Positions 1 to 7,123 of a stretch of 10,533 bases of DNA are shown piece after piece (the first letter of the stretch is position 1; each line of letters opens with the position of its first letter). The translations under genes and the position numbers were made by a program. This DNA comes from Bacteroidetes bacterium UBA6063 (GTDB lineage Bacteria > Bacteroidota > Bacteroidia > NS11-12g > UBA9320). The notes under the pieces were generated by a model. That model made no database searches, had not been told where the DNA came from, and saw nothing but the letters and a program-made list of their open reading frames with translations. Where the stretch lies: the NCBI GenBank assembly GCA_002428905.1, contig DIYD01000056.1, forward strand, positions 738-11,270, read 5' to 3'.

Positions 1-965
1 TCGTTTCCAATAACGCTGTCTTGCTCTCGCGGAATAACAATAGTTGTCAGTATCCAGTTAGTGCCATCCCACACCAGTGATTGTCCAGCTGTATTACCTG
101 GTGTAACACCAATGGTGTAGGGGTCGGCATCCGTGCCTGCACCCTGGCGGGTAAGGAGGCCATATGAATTCAACGTATCGGCAATTTCGTTTCCAATAAC
201 GCTATCTTTTTCCCTTGGGAAAATGATGGTCGGGTGAATGATACGGGAAGATACCCACTTAGTGCCATCCCACATCCAAACATCACCTGTATTTACCCCG
301 GGCTCAATACCCATTTTTAGCGGGTCAACAGTTGTACCTGTACCATACAGGTTTAAGATTCCGCGAGCGTTTGTTGTGTCGGTAACTTCATTACCAATCA
401 CAGCATCTTGCTCCGCTGGCATTGTAATGGATGAAGCCACCCAATTGGTCCCATTCCACATCCAAACGTCTCCAACGTTCGTCCCAGGTGTTACGCCTAT
501 ACGGTATGGGCTGCCGTTTGTACCATTGCCGTGTAATTCCAGTACTCCACGACTGTTCAACGTGTCGGCAATTTCGTTTCCAATAACGCTGTCTTGCTCG
601 GTTGGGAATACAACGGGGCTTGAAACCCAAGCAGAGCCGTCCCACATCCAAACATCGCCCAGGCGGTTACCACGGTTAACACCTATGGTGTATGGGTTCG
701 CCGAAGTGCCATTTCCATTTCGGATTAATATACCACGGGCAAAAGCCGTGTCAGAAACTTCGTTTCCAATAATACTATCTTGTTCAAAGGGGAATTGTGT
801 TAAGGTCCAGTTGGTACCATCCCACACCCAAATATCATTTAGGTTACGGCCTGGATTAACGCCGATGGTATATGGGTCAGCTCCTGTACCGGAACCATTG
901 CGTTGAAGAACGCCAAGGCTACCATTTGTATCGGCAATTTCATTTCCAATCATTCCGTCTTGCTC
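1..965 (-). repeat. In-frame tandem repeat, about 186 bp (62 aa) per unit, five full copies plus a partial sixth
   Basis: Each unit of the secreted protein opens with E(Q/K)D..IGNE. Units begin, in transcription order, at 965, 785, 599, 413, 212 and 26, which are residues 152, 212, 274, 336, 403 and 465. Unit lengths are therefore 60, 62, 62, 67 and 62 codons. The shared pattern is EQDsvIGNEiaDT, then a G-(V/I)-L core, G-x-G-T, P-(Y/L)-x-(I/M)-G(V/I), PG-x-N, and a (W/L)-V/M-WDGT-x-W tryptophan-rich end. Some copies are nearly identical at the DNA level (bases 1-26 equal 574-599 exactly) while others have diverged. This suggests a mix of old duplication and recent exchange between units. Confidence 0.9.
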
Positions 966-1418
966 AACAAGAGGGATGTTGCGTGCAAATACCAATTGAC
1001 CAAACTCGTTGATTGTGAATTGCGGAATAGAATCGGTGTAACCGTACTGACCGGTAGTTACTCCCGTAGGCTCAAGGTGAATTGTACCGTAAGCTTCTAG
1101 TTTACCTCCAATCAAACCACGGCCAGCAGTGAACTCCTGAAATACTGGCTTCCACATATTTTGGTCATAATACCAAAAACCAATGGTGTCATCGAGCTGA
1201 TAAACTAAAAGACCATTTGCTGGAGCAGGAATAGCGAGCTTAGCCGCCTTGGTGAGACGAGGAATAAGCAATCCTCGATCGTTAGAACGGATGTCTAACA
1301 TAGCCGAATTGTCAGGGTCCGCGCCATTTTCGTTAATACCGACACCCTGGCCATAAGCGGTTAAAACAGAGCATAGTAGCAGTCCACAAATTGCGGTAAG
1401 TCTAATCCTTTTAGACAT
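1..1418 (-). CDS. Secreted tandem-repeat surface protein, 3' end off the window
   Basis: An uninterrupted minus-strand frame runs from an ATG at 1418 to the left edge, giving at least 472 residues with no stop. Residues 1-23 look like a signal peptide (basic MSKRIR, hydrophobic core, A-Y-G before Q24). Residues 25-56 carry the GVGIN...LDIRS..RGLLIPRLT block seen at the N terminus of many Bacteroidota surface proteins, followed by a GLLVYQLDD..GFWYYD..MWKPV segment (69-92). Residues 122-146 (G-Q-Y-G...IPQFTINEFGQL) resemble a short repeat common in adhesin- or tail-fibre-like proteins. From residue 152 a unit of about 62 residues repeats to the window edge. An extracellular or cell-surface structural or adhesive role is inferred; no enzyme motif is visible. 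The C terminus is missing, so a type IX secretion tail or chaperone domain cannot be judged. It is divergent from glyA. Confidence 0.85.
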   Translation of the reverse strand, partial: MSKRIRLTAICGLLLCSVLTAYGQGVGINENGADPDNSAMLDIRSNDRGLLIPRLTKAAKLAIPAPANGLLVYQLDDTIGFWYYDQNMWKPVFQEFTAGRGLIGGKLEAYGTIHLEPTGVTTGQYGYTDSIPQFTINEFGQLVFARNIPLVEQDGMIGNEIADTNGSLGVLQRNGSGTGADPYTIGVNPGRNLNDIWVWDGTNWTLTQFPFEQDSIIGNEVSDTAFARGILIRNGNGTSANPYTIGVNRGNRLGDVWMWDGSAWVSSPVVFPTEQDSVIGNEIADTLNSRGVLELHGNGTNGSPYRIGVTPGTNVGDVWMWNGTNWVASSITMPAEQDAVIGNEVTDTTNARGILNLYGTGTTVDPLKMGIEPGVNTGDVWMWDGTKWVSSRIIHPTIIFPREKDSVIGNEIADTLNSYGLLTRQGAGTDADPYTIGVTPGNTAGQSLVWDGTNWILTTIVIPREQDSVIGN

Positions 1419-1437
1419 AAAGTTGTGCAGTTACGTT

Positions 1438-1469
1438 AAAAAAATTACACGATGAAAACGCATTTCATC
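1438..1469 (-). other. Small hairpin followed by a T-run in the leader of the repeat-protein gene
   Basis: Perfect 7-bp inverted arms, GATGAAA (1451-1457) and TTTCATC (1463-1469), flank a 5-nt loop. Read on the minus strand, the hairpin is followed after 6 nt by seven T residues (1444-1438), 19 nt before the ATG at 1418. This has the shape of a weak intrinsic terminator or attenuator, but the stem has only two G-C pairs. It could equally be an operator or chance. I see no clear promoter for the minus-strand gene to its right. Confidence 0.3.
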
Positions 1470-1556
1470 TATGATTTCACAAATTCTAGCTAGTAAGTAG
1501 TTCCCGCTAAGGTAATAATTTATCCAGAAACATAGGCCGTGGCTCTATGGAATACT

Positions 1557-1564
1557 TATTTTTG
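1557..1564 (+). promoter_or_regulatory. Candidate Bacteroidota -7 promoter element for glyA
   Basis: TATTTTTG matches the Bacteroidota -7 consensus TAnnTTTG exactly. It ends 20 nt before the glyA ATG, so transcription would start near 1570 with a very short leader. No convincing TTTG -33 element sits 19-21 nt upstream, so this is a moderate call based on one half of the promoter. Confidence 0.4.
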
Positions 1565-1584
1565 TGTGTACAAAAAAGTGGATA

Positions 1585-2880
1585 ATGGACAAGGAAATCT
1601 TTGACTTAATAAACCAGGAATTAACCCGTCAGCAAGACGGAATTGAGCTAATTGCCAGCGAGAATTTTGTATCTGAAGACGTGATGGCAGCCGTAGGAAG
1701 TGTGTTAACCAATAAATACGCCGAAGGCCTTCCAGGAAAGCGGTACTATGGTGGATGCGAGATTGTGGATCAAGTAGAGCAAATAGCCATTGACCGGGCT
1801 AAAGAATTATTCGGTGTTGCGTGGGCAAATGTTCAGCCTCATGCGGGTTCTCAGGCGAATGCTGCAGTTATGCTAGCCTGTCTTAAACCAGGCGATAAGA
1901 TTTTAGGATTTGACCTTTCCAACGGTGGCCACCTTACACATGGTTCACCTGTAAATTTCTCTGGAAAAACATACAACGCATTCCATTACGGAATTGATCA
2001 GGAAACAGGCCTGGTGGATATGAAGAGCGTTGAGGAAATTGCACTTCGTGAACAACCAAAGTTGATCATCTGCGGAGCTTCAAGTTATTCACGTGACTGG
2101 GACTATGAAGGCTTCAGAGCGATCGCTGATAAAGTAGATGCTGTTTTACTGGCTGACATATCGCATCCGGCTGGGCTAATCGCTACTGGATTATTGAAAG
2201 ATCCTGTTAAACATTGCCACATATTAACAACGACGACACACAAAACGCTACGTGGCCCACGTGGAGGAATGATTATGGTGGGTGAAGACTTCCCAAATAA
2301 GCAGGGCATTACCAATAAAAAAGGCGAATTACGAGGTATGATTTCGTTATTGGATTCTGCTGTTTTCCCAGGAAGCCAGGGAGGTCCATTAGAACATGTT
2401 ATCGCGGGTAAAGCGGTTGCGTTTAAAGAAGCGTTGTCGCCAGCATTTAAGAGCTATTGCGAGCAAGTAGTTAAAAACGCCAAGGTAATGGCTCAACATT
2501 TCGAAAATCGTGGTTATAAGGTAATTTCAGGTGGAACAGACAACCACTTGATGTTGATTGATCTGCGTACCAAATTTGAAGCACTGACCGGGCGAATGGC
2601 TGAAGATACACTGGTAAGATGCCACATCACCATCAATAAGAATACCGTTCCGTCTGAAACACGATCTCCGTTTGTTACTTCAGGTATGCGCATTGGTACA
2701 CCTGCCATCACCACGCGTGGACTTAAGGAAGAGCATATGGAGCAGATTGTTGATTTGGTTGATCGTGCATTGAACAACCACGACAATGAGGCTGAATTGG
2801 ACGAGGTAACGCGTGAAGTAAAGGAAATGATGAGCGCCTTCCCGTTGTACTCTTCCAACCAGCGTATGGCCACGGCTTAA
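1585..2880 (+). CDS. glyA: Serine hydroxymethyltransferase
   Basis: This cytosolic PLP enzyme interconverts serine plus tetrahydrofolate with glycine plus 5,10-methylene-tetrahydrofolate, the main source of one-carbon units. The 431-residue product has the family hallmarks: ELIASENF near residue 21, YAEG.PGKRYYGG at 45-57, QPHAGSQAN at 84-92, D191 and H194 in the ADISHPAG segment, and the PLP lysine K220 in TTTTHKTLRGPRGG. A stretch around 235-255 before FPGSQGGPLEH is longer than in E. coli GlyA, as I recall for Bacteroidota versions. I chose the ATG at 1585. The frame also opens from a GTG at 1564, but those seven extra codons overlap the candidate promoter and are not family-like. Length is normal and nothing looks broken. 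Confidence 0.97.
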   Translation: MDKEIFDLINQELTRQQDGIELIASENFVSEDVMAAVGSVLTNKYAEGLPGKRYYGGCEIVDQVEQIAIDRAKELFGVAWANVQPHAGSQANAAVMLACLKPGDKILGFDLSNGGHLTHGSPVNFSGKTYNAFHYGIDQETGLVDMKSVEEIALREQPKLIICGASSYSRDWDYEGFRAIADKVDAVLLADISHPAGLIATGLLKDPVKHCHILTTTTHKTLRGPRGGMIMVGEDFPNKQGITNKKGELRGMISLLDSAVFPGSQGGPLEHVIAGKAVAFKEALSPAFKSYCEQVVKNAKVMAQHFENRGYKVISGGTDNHLMLIDLRTKFEALTGRMAEDTLVRCHITINKNTVPSETRSPFVTSGMRIGTPAITTRGLKEEHMEQIVDLVDRALNNHDNEAELDEVTREVKEMMSAFPLYSSNQRMATA

Positions 2881-2967
2881 ACTGGGTGGAACCAGGTGCA
2901 GAGATCGGGTTGACCTGCGTAAACTCGTTGCTGACATCCTACGCTCATTAATCATTTTCAGTGAAAC

Positions 2968-3351
2968 ATGAGGAAACCACTGTTGATTCTTATGGTATCA
3001 GGTGCAGTGCTCGCTTGTACCAGGCAGCACAAGCCTGCGCATAATCATGGTAAACCTGTCAATGAGTTGGAAGAAACCACAAATACACGGCCTATTCACA
3101 GCTGGCAATATGAAGTGGTTTCAAAATACATGCTTGACAGTGCTGTTGAGCTCTTGGTTCCATTGGACTCTACGGTTACGTATATACAGGATAATCAGAT
3201 CAGAGAAGGCATAACCTATCATGTTTTTCAGGTAGCGCACTGGTTCGAACACAAACTCATTACCGATAAATGGTACTTTATCGATAGCGCCAAGGGTAGG
3301 ATATACGATTACGATCTGGTCAACGACAGTTTGATTTTGGTGAAACCTTAG
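2968..3351 (+). CDS. Small predicted lipoprotein of unknown function
   Basis: The 127-residue product starts with a basic MRKP, a short hydrophobic stretch and a lipobox-like V-L-A-C with Cys17, so it is probably an outer- or inner-membrane-anchored lipoprotein exported by Sec. Leucine at the -2 position of the lipobox is slightly unusual. The mature start is His-rich (three His between residues 21 and 27). The rest looks like a small beta-rich domain: residues 47-60 (SWQYEVVSKYMLDS), then TYIQDNQIREGITYHVFQV, then DKWYFIDSAKGRIYDYD. I do not recognise a family. It follows glyA on the same strand after 87 nt, without a convincing terminator between, so co-transcription is possible. Its end lies 9 nt from the end of the opposing flippase gene. 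Confidence 0.8.
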   Translation: MRKPLLILMVSGAVLACTRQHKPAHNHGKPVNELEETTNTRPIHSWQYEVVSKYMLDSAVELLVPLDSTVTYIQDNQIREGITYHVFQVAHWFEHKLITDKWYFIDSAKGRIYDYDLVNDSLILVKP

Positions 3352-3360
3352 TACCAGGCA

Positions 3361-4818
3361 CTATTTCTTTTTACCGAAGTTCGATAAGGCTTCTTTGATC
3401 AAGTGGAATTCTTTGGTCTTAAAGCTTAGATGGAATAGAGCAAACGCGGCTGTTAGTGTACCTGATTTAATGAATAGTTTCAACCAAACCGAATCCACAT
3501 CAAGATAGCGGATATACAATTGTTCCAGCCCAATTATTAGTATAACAATAAGAACGATATTGGTGAGAAACAGCCTGTAGTACTGACCTAATCCGATGTC
3601 TACCTTTTTAAGAATGAAATAATTCGTTGGGTAGATGTTAATCAGCGTTCCGATGTAAAGACCGATGATAACCCCATATACCCCCCAGTTTACACCAATA
3701 ATTATACAGGTGATAAAAACGACTTCGGTAAACATGCCCACCTTTAGATCCAGTTTCATATGAGATAGAGCTGTGTAAAGTGGAGCATTCAACGATATGA
3801 TCGACTGATAAACCCCAATTAAGGCAAAAGCACGAATAAATGGGACAATTCCCAGCCATTTGGCCTTAAAAACGATCAATACTACTTCCTCGGCAGAAAT
3901 GAACAGGTTAGCCATTAAGATGATGGTAATCGTAGAGACCACCGAAGACAGTTTCATAAAGGATTGTCGCACTTTTGGAATATCGTCTTTAATGATGGAA
4001 AACGATGGAAATAATACTGACGTTATCACACGCGATATCGTTTGAATTGGAAACATAAGAAAAGAATATGCCCTATTATATTCCCCTAAAGCCTCATCAC
4101 CGAGTTTTTTGCCTATGAGCAGATTGTCCGTATTTCGGGTGGCATAACCCAATAAATGTGATAAGAAAGTGTATGAGCTATAACTAAAAATTGATTTAAC
4201 AAAGTTGATCGAATAGACCAATCGAGGCAACCAAAATTGACTTACTACCCATAGCCCTATCAAAACTACCAGATAATTGCTAATACGCAGGAATACAAGG
4301 CTATATACGCCGTAACCGTTTTCTGCCATGACTACTCCAACTACGCCTGAAATCAAGGCCCCCAGGAGGTTAATCAGCGACAACTTCTTGAAATCCAACG
4401 CCTTCATAAGCTTGTTACGCAGTACGATGCTCAACGCGGAGATCAAGACACCTGCTCCGATTAGTCGTGTTATAGGGATGAGCTCCTCGTGATTATAGTA
4501 ATCCGCAATCCAAGGTGCGAGCAACCAAAAACCACCAAATGCAAAAAGTCCTACAACGACATTGGTATGGAATATTGTCGCCCAACCATCTTCATCAACT
4601 TCGGTGCGTTGGATAGCGGCAGACCCAAACCCAAAATCAATTACCAGGCCAATTAACCCAGTAAAAACGGTAACCATTGCGATTAGCCCGTACTCACTCG
4701 GACTTAACAATCGAGCGAGATAGATAGAGAAAAAGAAACCCAGACCCTGAACACCCATTTGGTTAATCATGTTCCAAGCCATGGCCATGAAGGTCTTACG
4801 TTTTACATCTCCAGACAT
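3361..4818 (-). CDS. wzx: Wzx-type polysaccharide flippase (MOP superfamily)
   Basis: This 485-residue inner-membrane protein is expected to flip lipid-linked oligosaccharide repeat units from the cytoplasmic to the periplasmic face. Hydrophobic segments are visible at about 13-33, 45-65, 85-104, 116-134, 148-165, 172-192, 255-272, 292-312, 325-345, 362-390 (probably two), 417-433 and 448-465, fitting the 12-14 helix MOP fold. The N-terminal pattern with ARLLSPSEYGLIAM and the DFGFGSAAIQR loop is typical of the Wzx/WzxC polysaccharide-transporter group. The basic tail ends in KKK. It is the last gene of the seven-gene operon, starting 9 nt after the nucleotidyltransferase stop. Its presence implies export of the operon's product by a Wzx-dependent route, but no Wzy polymerase is in the window. 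The substrate cannot be read from sequence. Confidence 0.9.
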   Translation of the reverse strand: MSGDVKRKTFMAMAWNMINQMGVQGLGFFFSIYLARLLSPSEYGLIAMVTVFTGLIGLVIDFGFGSAAIQRTEVDEDGWATIFHTNVVVGLFAFGGFWLLAPWIADYYNHEELIPITRLIGAGVLISALSIVLRNKLMKALDFKKLSLINLLGALISGVVGVVMAENGYGVYSLVFLRISNYLVVLIGLWVVSQFWLPRLVYSINFVKSIFSYSSYTFLSHLLGYATRNTDNLLIGKKLGDEALGEYNRAYSFLMFPIQTISRVITSVLFPSFSIIKDDIPKVRQSFMKLSSVVSTITIILMANLFISAEEVVLIVFKAKWLGIVPFIRAFALIGVYQSIISLNAPLYTALSHMKLDLKVGMFTEVVFITCIIIGVNWGVYGVIIGLYIGTLINIYPTNYFILKKVDIGLGQYYRLFLTNIVLIVILIIGLEQLYIRYLDVDSVWLKLFIKSGTLTAAFALFHLSFKTKEFHLIKEALSNFGKKK

Positions 4819-4827
4819 CTTCCGTTC

Positions 4828-5904
4828 TTACCCGAATCGTAAATTGAATTTTTGTTGGGTTTGATCGTATTCACTCCATTGACCGATATCCATCCACGAG
4901 CCTTCGCTAACTGGGAAAACACCGACTTTCCCATTACGTGCCATGATATTTTCCATTAATGTTGTGATGTGGAAGAATTCGTTTTCTGGAATTTCAGCCA
5001 ACAAATGTGGCTCTAGTATATATAAACCAGCATTTACGTAGTACGTAAATTCCGGTTTCTCGTTTAAACGTTGCAACAGGCCATCTTCCCCTATAGTCAT
5101 TGTTCCATATGGAATTGAATACGGTTTGATAGCTGCTACAGCGGTCAATTCGTTCTTATTGGCTTTGTGATATTCATAAATCTCAGCATAGTCTTCATCT
5201 ATAATAATGTCGCAGTTGGAGATGAAAAATGGAGACCTAATATGGTCTTTCATAAGATGCAGACTACCTGCAGTCCCAAGCGGTTGCTCTTCTTTAAAGT
5301 AAGAGATATCATACCCCTTTGCCAGGTTTTCGAAATAGTACTTAATAAAGTCTGCCTTGTAGTTCACCGAAAGTAGGAACGTGTTTAATCCGTGCGCATT
5401 GAACGAGTCCATGATAATTTCCAAAATGGCGCGTTCACCAATAGGGACCAGAGGTTTGGGAATAATGTTCGTAAGTGGTTTTAATCGAGTGCCTTGGCCG
5501 CCAGCCATGATAACGATAGGTAAATCTGCGTCAATTTGTTTTTTATCGCGTTTCTGATCAAAAATCTCCTCCCAAAAAATAACACGGGTTAACTCGTTGT
5601 TTTCGTCAACAATGGGCATGAATTCGGTTCGGTATTCAATCATTAGACTTTTTACCTCTTCCAAACTGTCGGATGATTTGGCATATCTAAGTTGTTTACG
5701 CAGTACTTCACCAACCTGCTTCTTGATATCGTTGTCTTTTAACAAGCTACGTTGCACGTCGCCAATACTTAATAGGCTATAGAACTTGTTGTCTTTGATT
5801 ACGAGAAGCAACTTACAGTCTTGTCGATCCATAAGTTTTAATGCATTGAGTAGACTGTCGTTCACATCAATGATTCGTTCCTTAATTCTTCCTTCGAGTA
5901 CCAT
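4828..5904 (-). CDS. CBS-domain sugar-phosphate nucleotidyltransferase (PtmE-like)
   Basis: The 358-residue product combines two N-terminal CBS motifs (about residues 5-55 and 65-118) with a nucleotidyltransferase domain (about 127-358). The latter carries the signature AGGQGTRLKPLT...PKP (134-151), LGTAGSL near 209, the metal-binding D232 in SNCD, NAGLYIL near 291 and WMDIGQW near 337. Such domains form NDP-sugars from NTP and a sugar 1-phosphate in the cytoplasm. The CBS-plus-transferase arrangement is known from PtmE, the glucosamine-1-phosphate guanylyltransferase of Campylobacter legionaminic-acid synthesis, and from other polysaccharide loci. The sugar and nucleotide here are inferred at best. 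CBS pairs usually bind adenine nucleotides, suggesting energy-linked control. The frame continues upstream to a TTG at 5925, but the ATG at 5904, 4 nt after the preceding stop, is the better start. Confidence 0.88.
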   Translation of the reverse strand: MVLEGRIKERIIDVNDSLLNALKLMDRQDCKLLLVIKDNKFYSLLSIGDVQRSLLKDNDIKKQVGEVLRKQLRYAKSSDSLEEVKSLMIEYRTEFMPIVDENNELTRVIFWEEIFDQKRDKKQIDADLPIVIMAGGQGTRLKPLTNIIPKPLVPIGERAILEIIMDSFNAHGLNTFLLSVNYKADFIKYYFENLAKGYDISYFKEEQPLGTAGSLHLMKDHIRSPFFISNCDIIIDEDYAEIYEYHKANKNELTAVAAIKPYSIPYGTMTIGEDGLLQRLNEKPEFTYYVNAGLYILEPHLLAEIPENEFFHITTLMENIMARNGKVGVFPVSEGSWMDIGQWSEYDQTQQKFNLRFG

Positions 5905-5908
5905 TACG

Positions 5909-7123
5909 TTATGTATTAAGGTCAAATACTTTTACCCACTCCCCGGACCAATAATCCTGGCCTAAGTGGTTTTTTATGCGTTCAGTATTGTTGCTAACCT
6001 CTTGCTTCAAAGATGGGAGATTTTTAACAGTTTCTTCAATTGTTGTGCTTAGAGATTCGAAATTCTCAAACGGCACATATGCCACACCCAAATCATCAAA
6101 ACGGGAATAAGGCAGCCAGTTCCCAATAATTCCAACATTGCCCGTCACCAGGTACTCCAACATAGAGGTGCTAAAAGCATCACTAGACACAGAATGAATG
6201 TATATGTCTGATACCTGACGCAATAGAACCAAATCTTCATACGTCAGAAAGGCTTTAATGACCGTTGAAGAAACAGGTAACTCATTGAGTGCATCTTCTA
6301 CCTTTTGCCTGTATTCCGGGGTTCCACCATAGGTGAGCGGCACAACCAGGTGAATGTTACTCCATACTTCACTGGAGACTAAATTTAGTTGTTCAAAGAC
6401 ATTCAGGTGATTGCAATTCGGTACCCCGCAATAACCAACGGTTATTACATTTTTGTCCAAAGGAATATTCCATTCCTCTTTTTTTAACGCGAACCGTTTA
6501 GCATCAACAGGTTCCAGGCTTTTTTCAATGAATTTTTCCGATAGGCCAAACAGGAGTTTGGCAATCGGTTTATTTCTGGCATTTGGTAATGTACGAATCA
6601 GCTGTTCTGCCATTTCGTTTGAATGGAGGGTAATTTGATCTACCCGGGTCAACGCATAGTTTTGATATGCCCGTTGAATTTTCTTTGCTTTGAACAAATC
6701 AGATCCCCAAAAAGAAAAAACAACTTTAACAGTAGAGGGCACCATTGGAGCAATTAACAAGGAGTGCGTTTCTATGGAATGGAAATTAACAACATCGTAG
6801 TTTGCAAATCGATGTCGTATTGCCATAGCTCCGAGACTAAGTCGGAATGCTAGTTTAAAATCGCGATGAAACCACCAGTACCGATAAAATCTGGGTTTCA
6901 AGAACTGATGTAACTTTGATCGTATCGAATACGATCTGATTTTCAGGTCATTTAATCCCGAAGTAATTGACGAGTAGTATTTACCCAATTTAGCAGTTTT
7001 AACTGAGTCAATTTCACGATATTCCCATAAATCAATTACGTATCCGGCAGATTTGAGTTTTAGGGCGATGTCATTACAGAAATCGCTTGGTTCATATCCC
7101 GATATAAGGATTCGCTTGGTCAT
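5909..7123 (-). CDS. GT-B glycosyltransferase, GT4-like
   Basis: The 404-residue cytoplasmic or membrane-associated enzyme probably transfers a sugar from a nucleotide donor to a lipid-linked glycan. It shows a two-domain GT-B layout. The N-terminal half has a glycine-poor start (KRILISGYEPSDF) and a conserved-looking VVFSFWGSDLFK at about 134-145. The C-terminal half starts near 226 (ITVGYCGVPNCNH) and has an HSVSSDAFSTSMLEYLVTG segment (310-328), whose D315...E323 fits the donor-binding E-x7-E region of GT4 enzymes, with Asp in place of the first Glu. The start is set at the ATG at 7123, which overlaps the preceding stop as ATGA. An upstream in-frame ATG at 7168 lies inside the formyltransferase gene and adds 15 residues that do not resemble a protein start. 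Donor and acceptor are unknown. Confidence 0.82.
   Translation of the reverse strand: MTKRILISGYEPSDFCNDIALKLKSAGYVIDLWEYREIDSVKTAKLGKYYSSITSGLNDLKIRSYSIRSKLHQFLKPRFYRYWWFHRDFKLAFRLSLGAMAIRHRFANYDVVNFHSIETHSLLIAPMVPSTVKVVFSFWGSDLFKAKKIQRAYQNYALTRVDQITLHSNEMAEQLIRTLPNARNKPIAKLLFGLSEKFIEKSLEPVDAKRFALKKEEWNIPLDKNVITVGYCGVPNCNHLNVFEQLNLVSSEVWSNIHLVVPLTYGGTPEYRQKVEDALNELPVSSTVIKAFLTYEDLVLLRQVSDIYIHSVSSDAFSTSMLEYLVTGNVGIIGNWLPYSRFDDLGVAYVPFENFESLSTTIEETVKNLPSLKQEVSNNTERIKNHLGQDYWSGEWVKVFDLNT

Noticed and set aside
238..906. Long open frame on the plus strand encoding 222 residues
   Set aside because: It lies fully antisense to the repeat-protein gene. Its repeated Ser/Pro-rich blocks simply mirror the 186-bp repeats, and the minus-strand frame is the one with a signal peptide and a recognisable head domain.
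1..965. Direct repeats that might be a CRISPR array
   Set aside because: The period is about 186 bp, all units stay in one reading frame, and similarity extends through the whole unit rather than alternating short repeats with unique spacers.
1481..1489. TAGAATTTG on the minus strand as promoter for the repeat-protein gene
   Set aside because: It has three instead of two bases between TA and TTTG, and no TTTG -33 element lies at the right distance.
1564..1584. GTG start seven codons upstream for glyA
   Set aside because: The added residues are not family-like and the GTG is the last base of the candidate TAnnTTTG element, so it would lie before the transcription start.
2881..2967. Possible terminator between glyA and the lipoprotein gene (CAGGT...ACCTG arms)
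   Set aside because: Only five base pairs with a 15-nt loop and no T-run follow, so it does not meet a reasonable standard for an intrinsic terminator.
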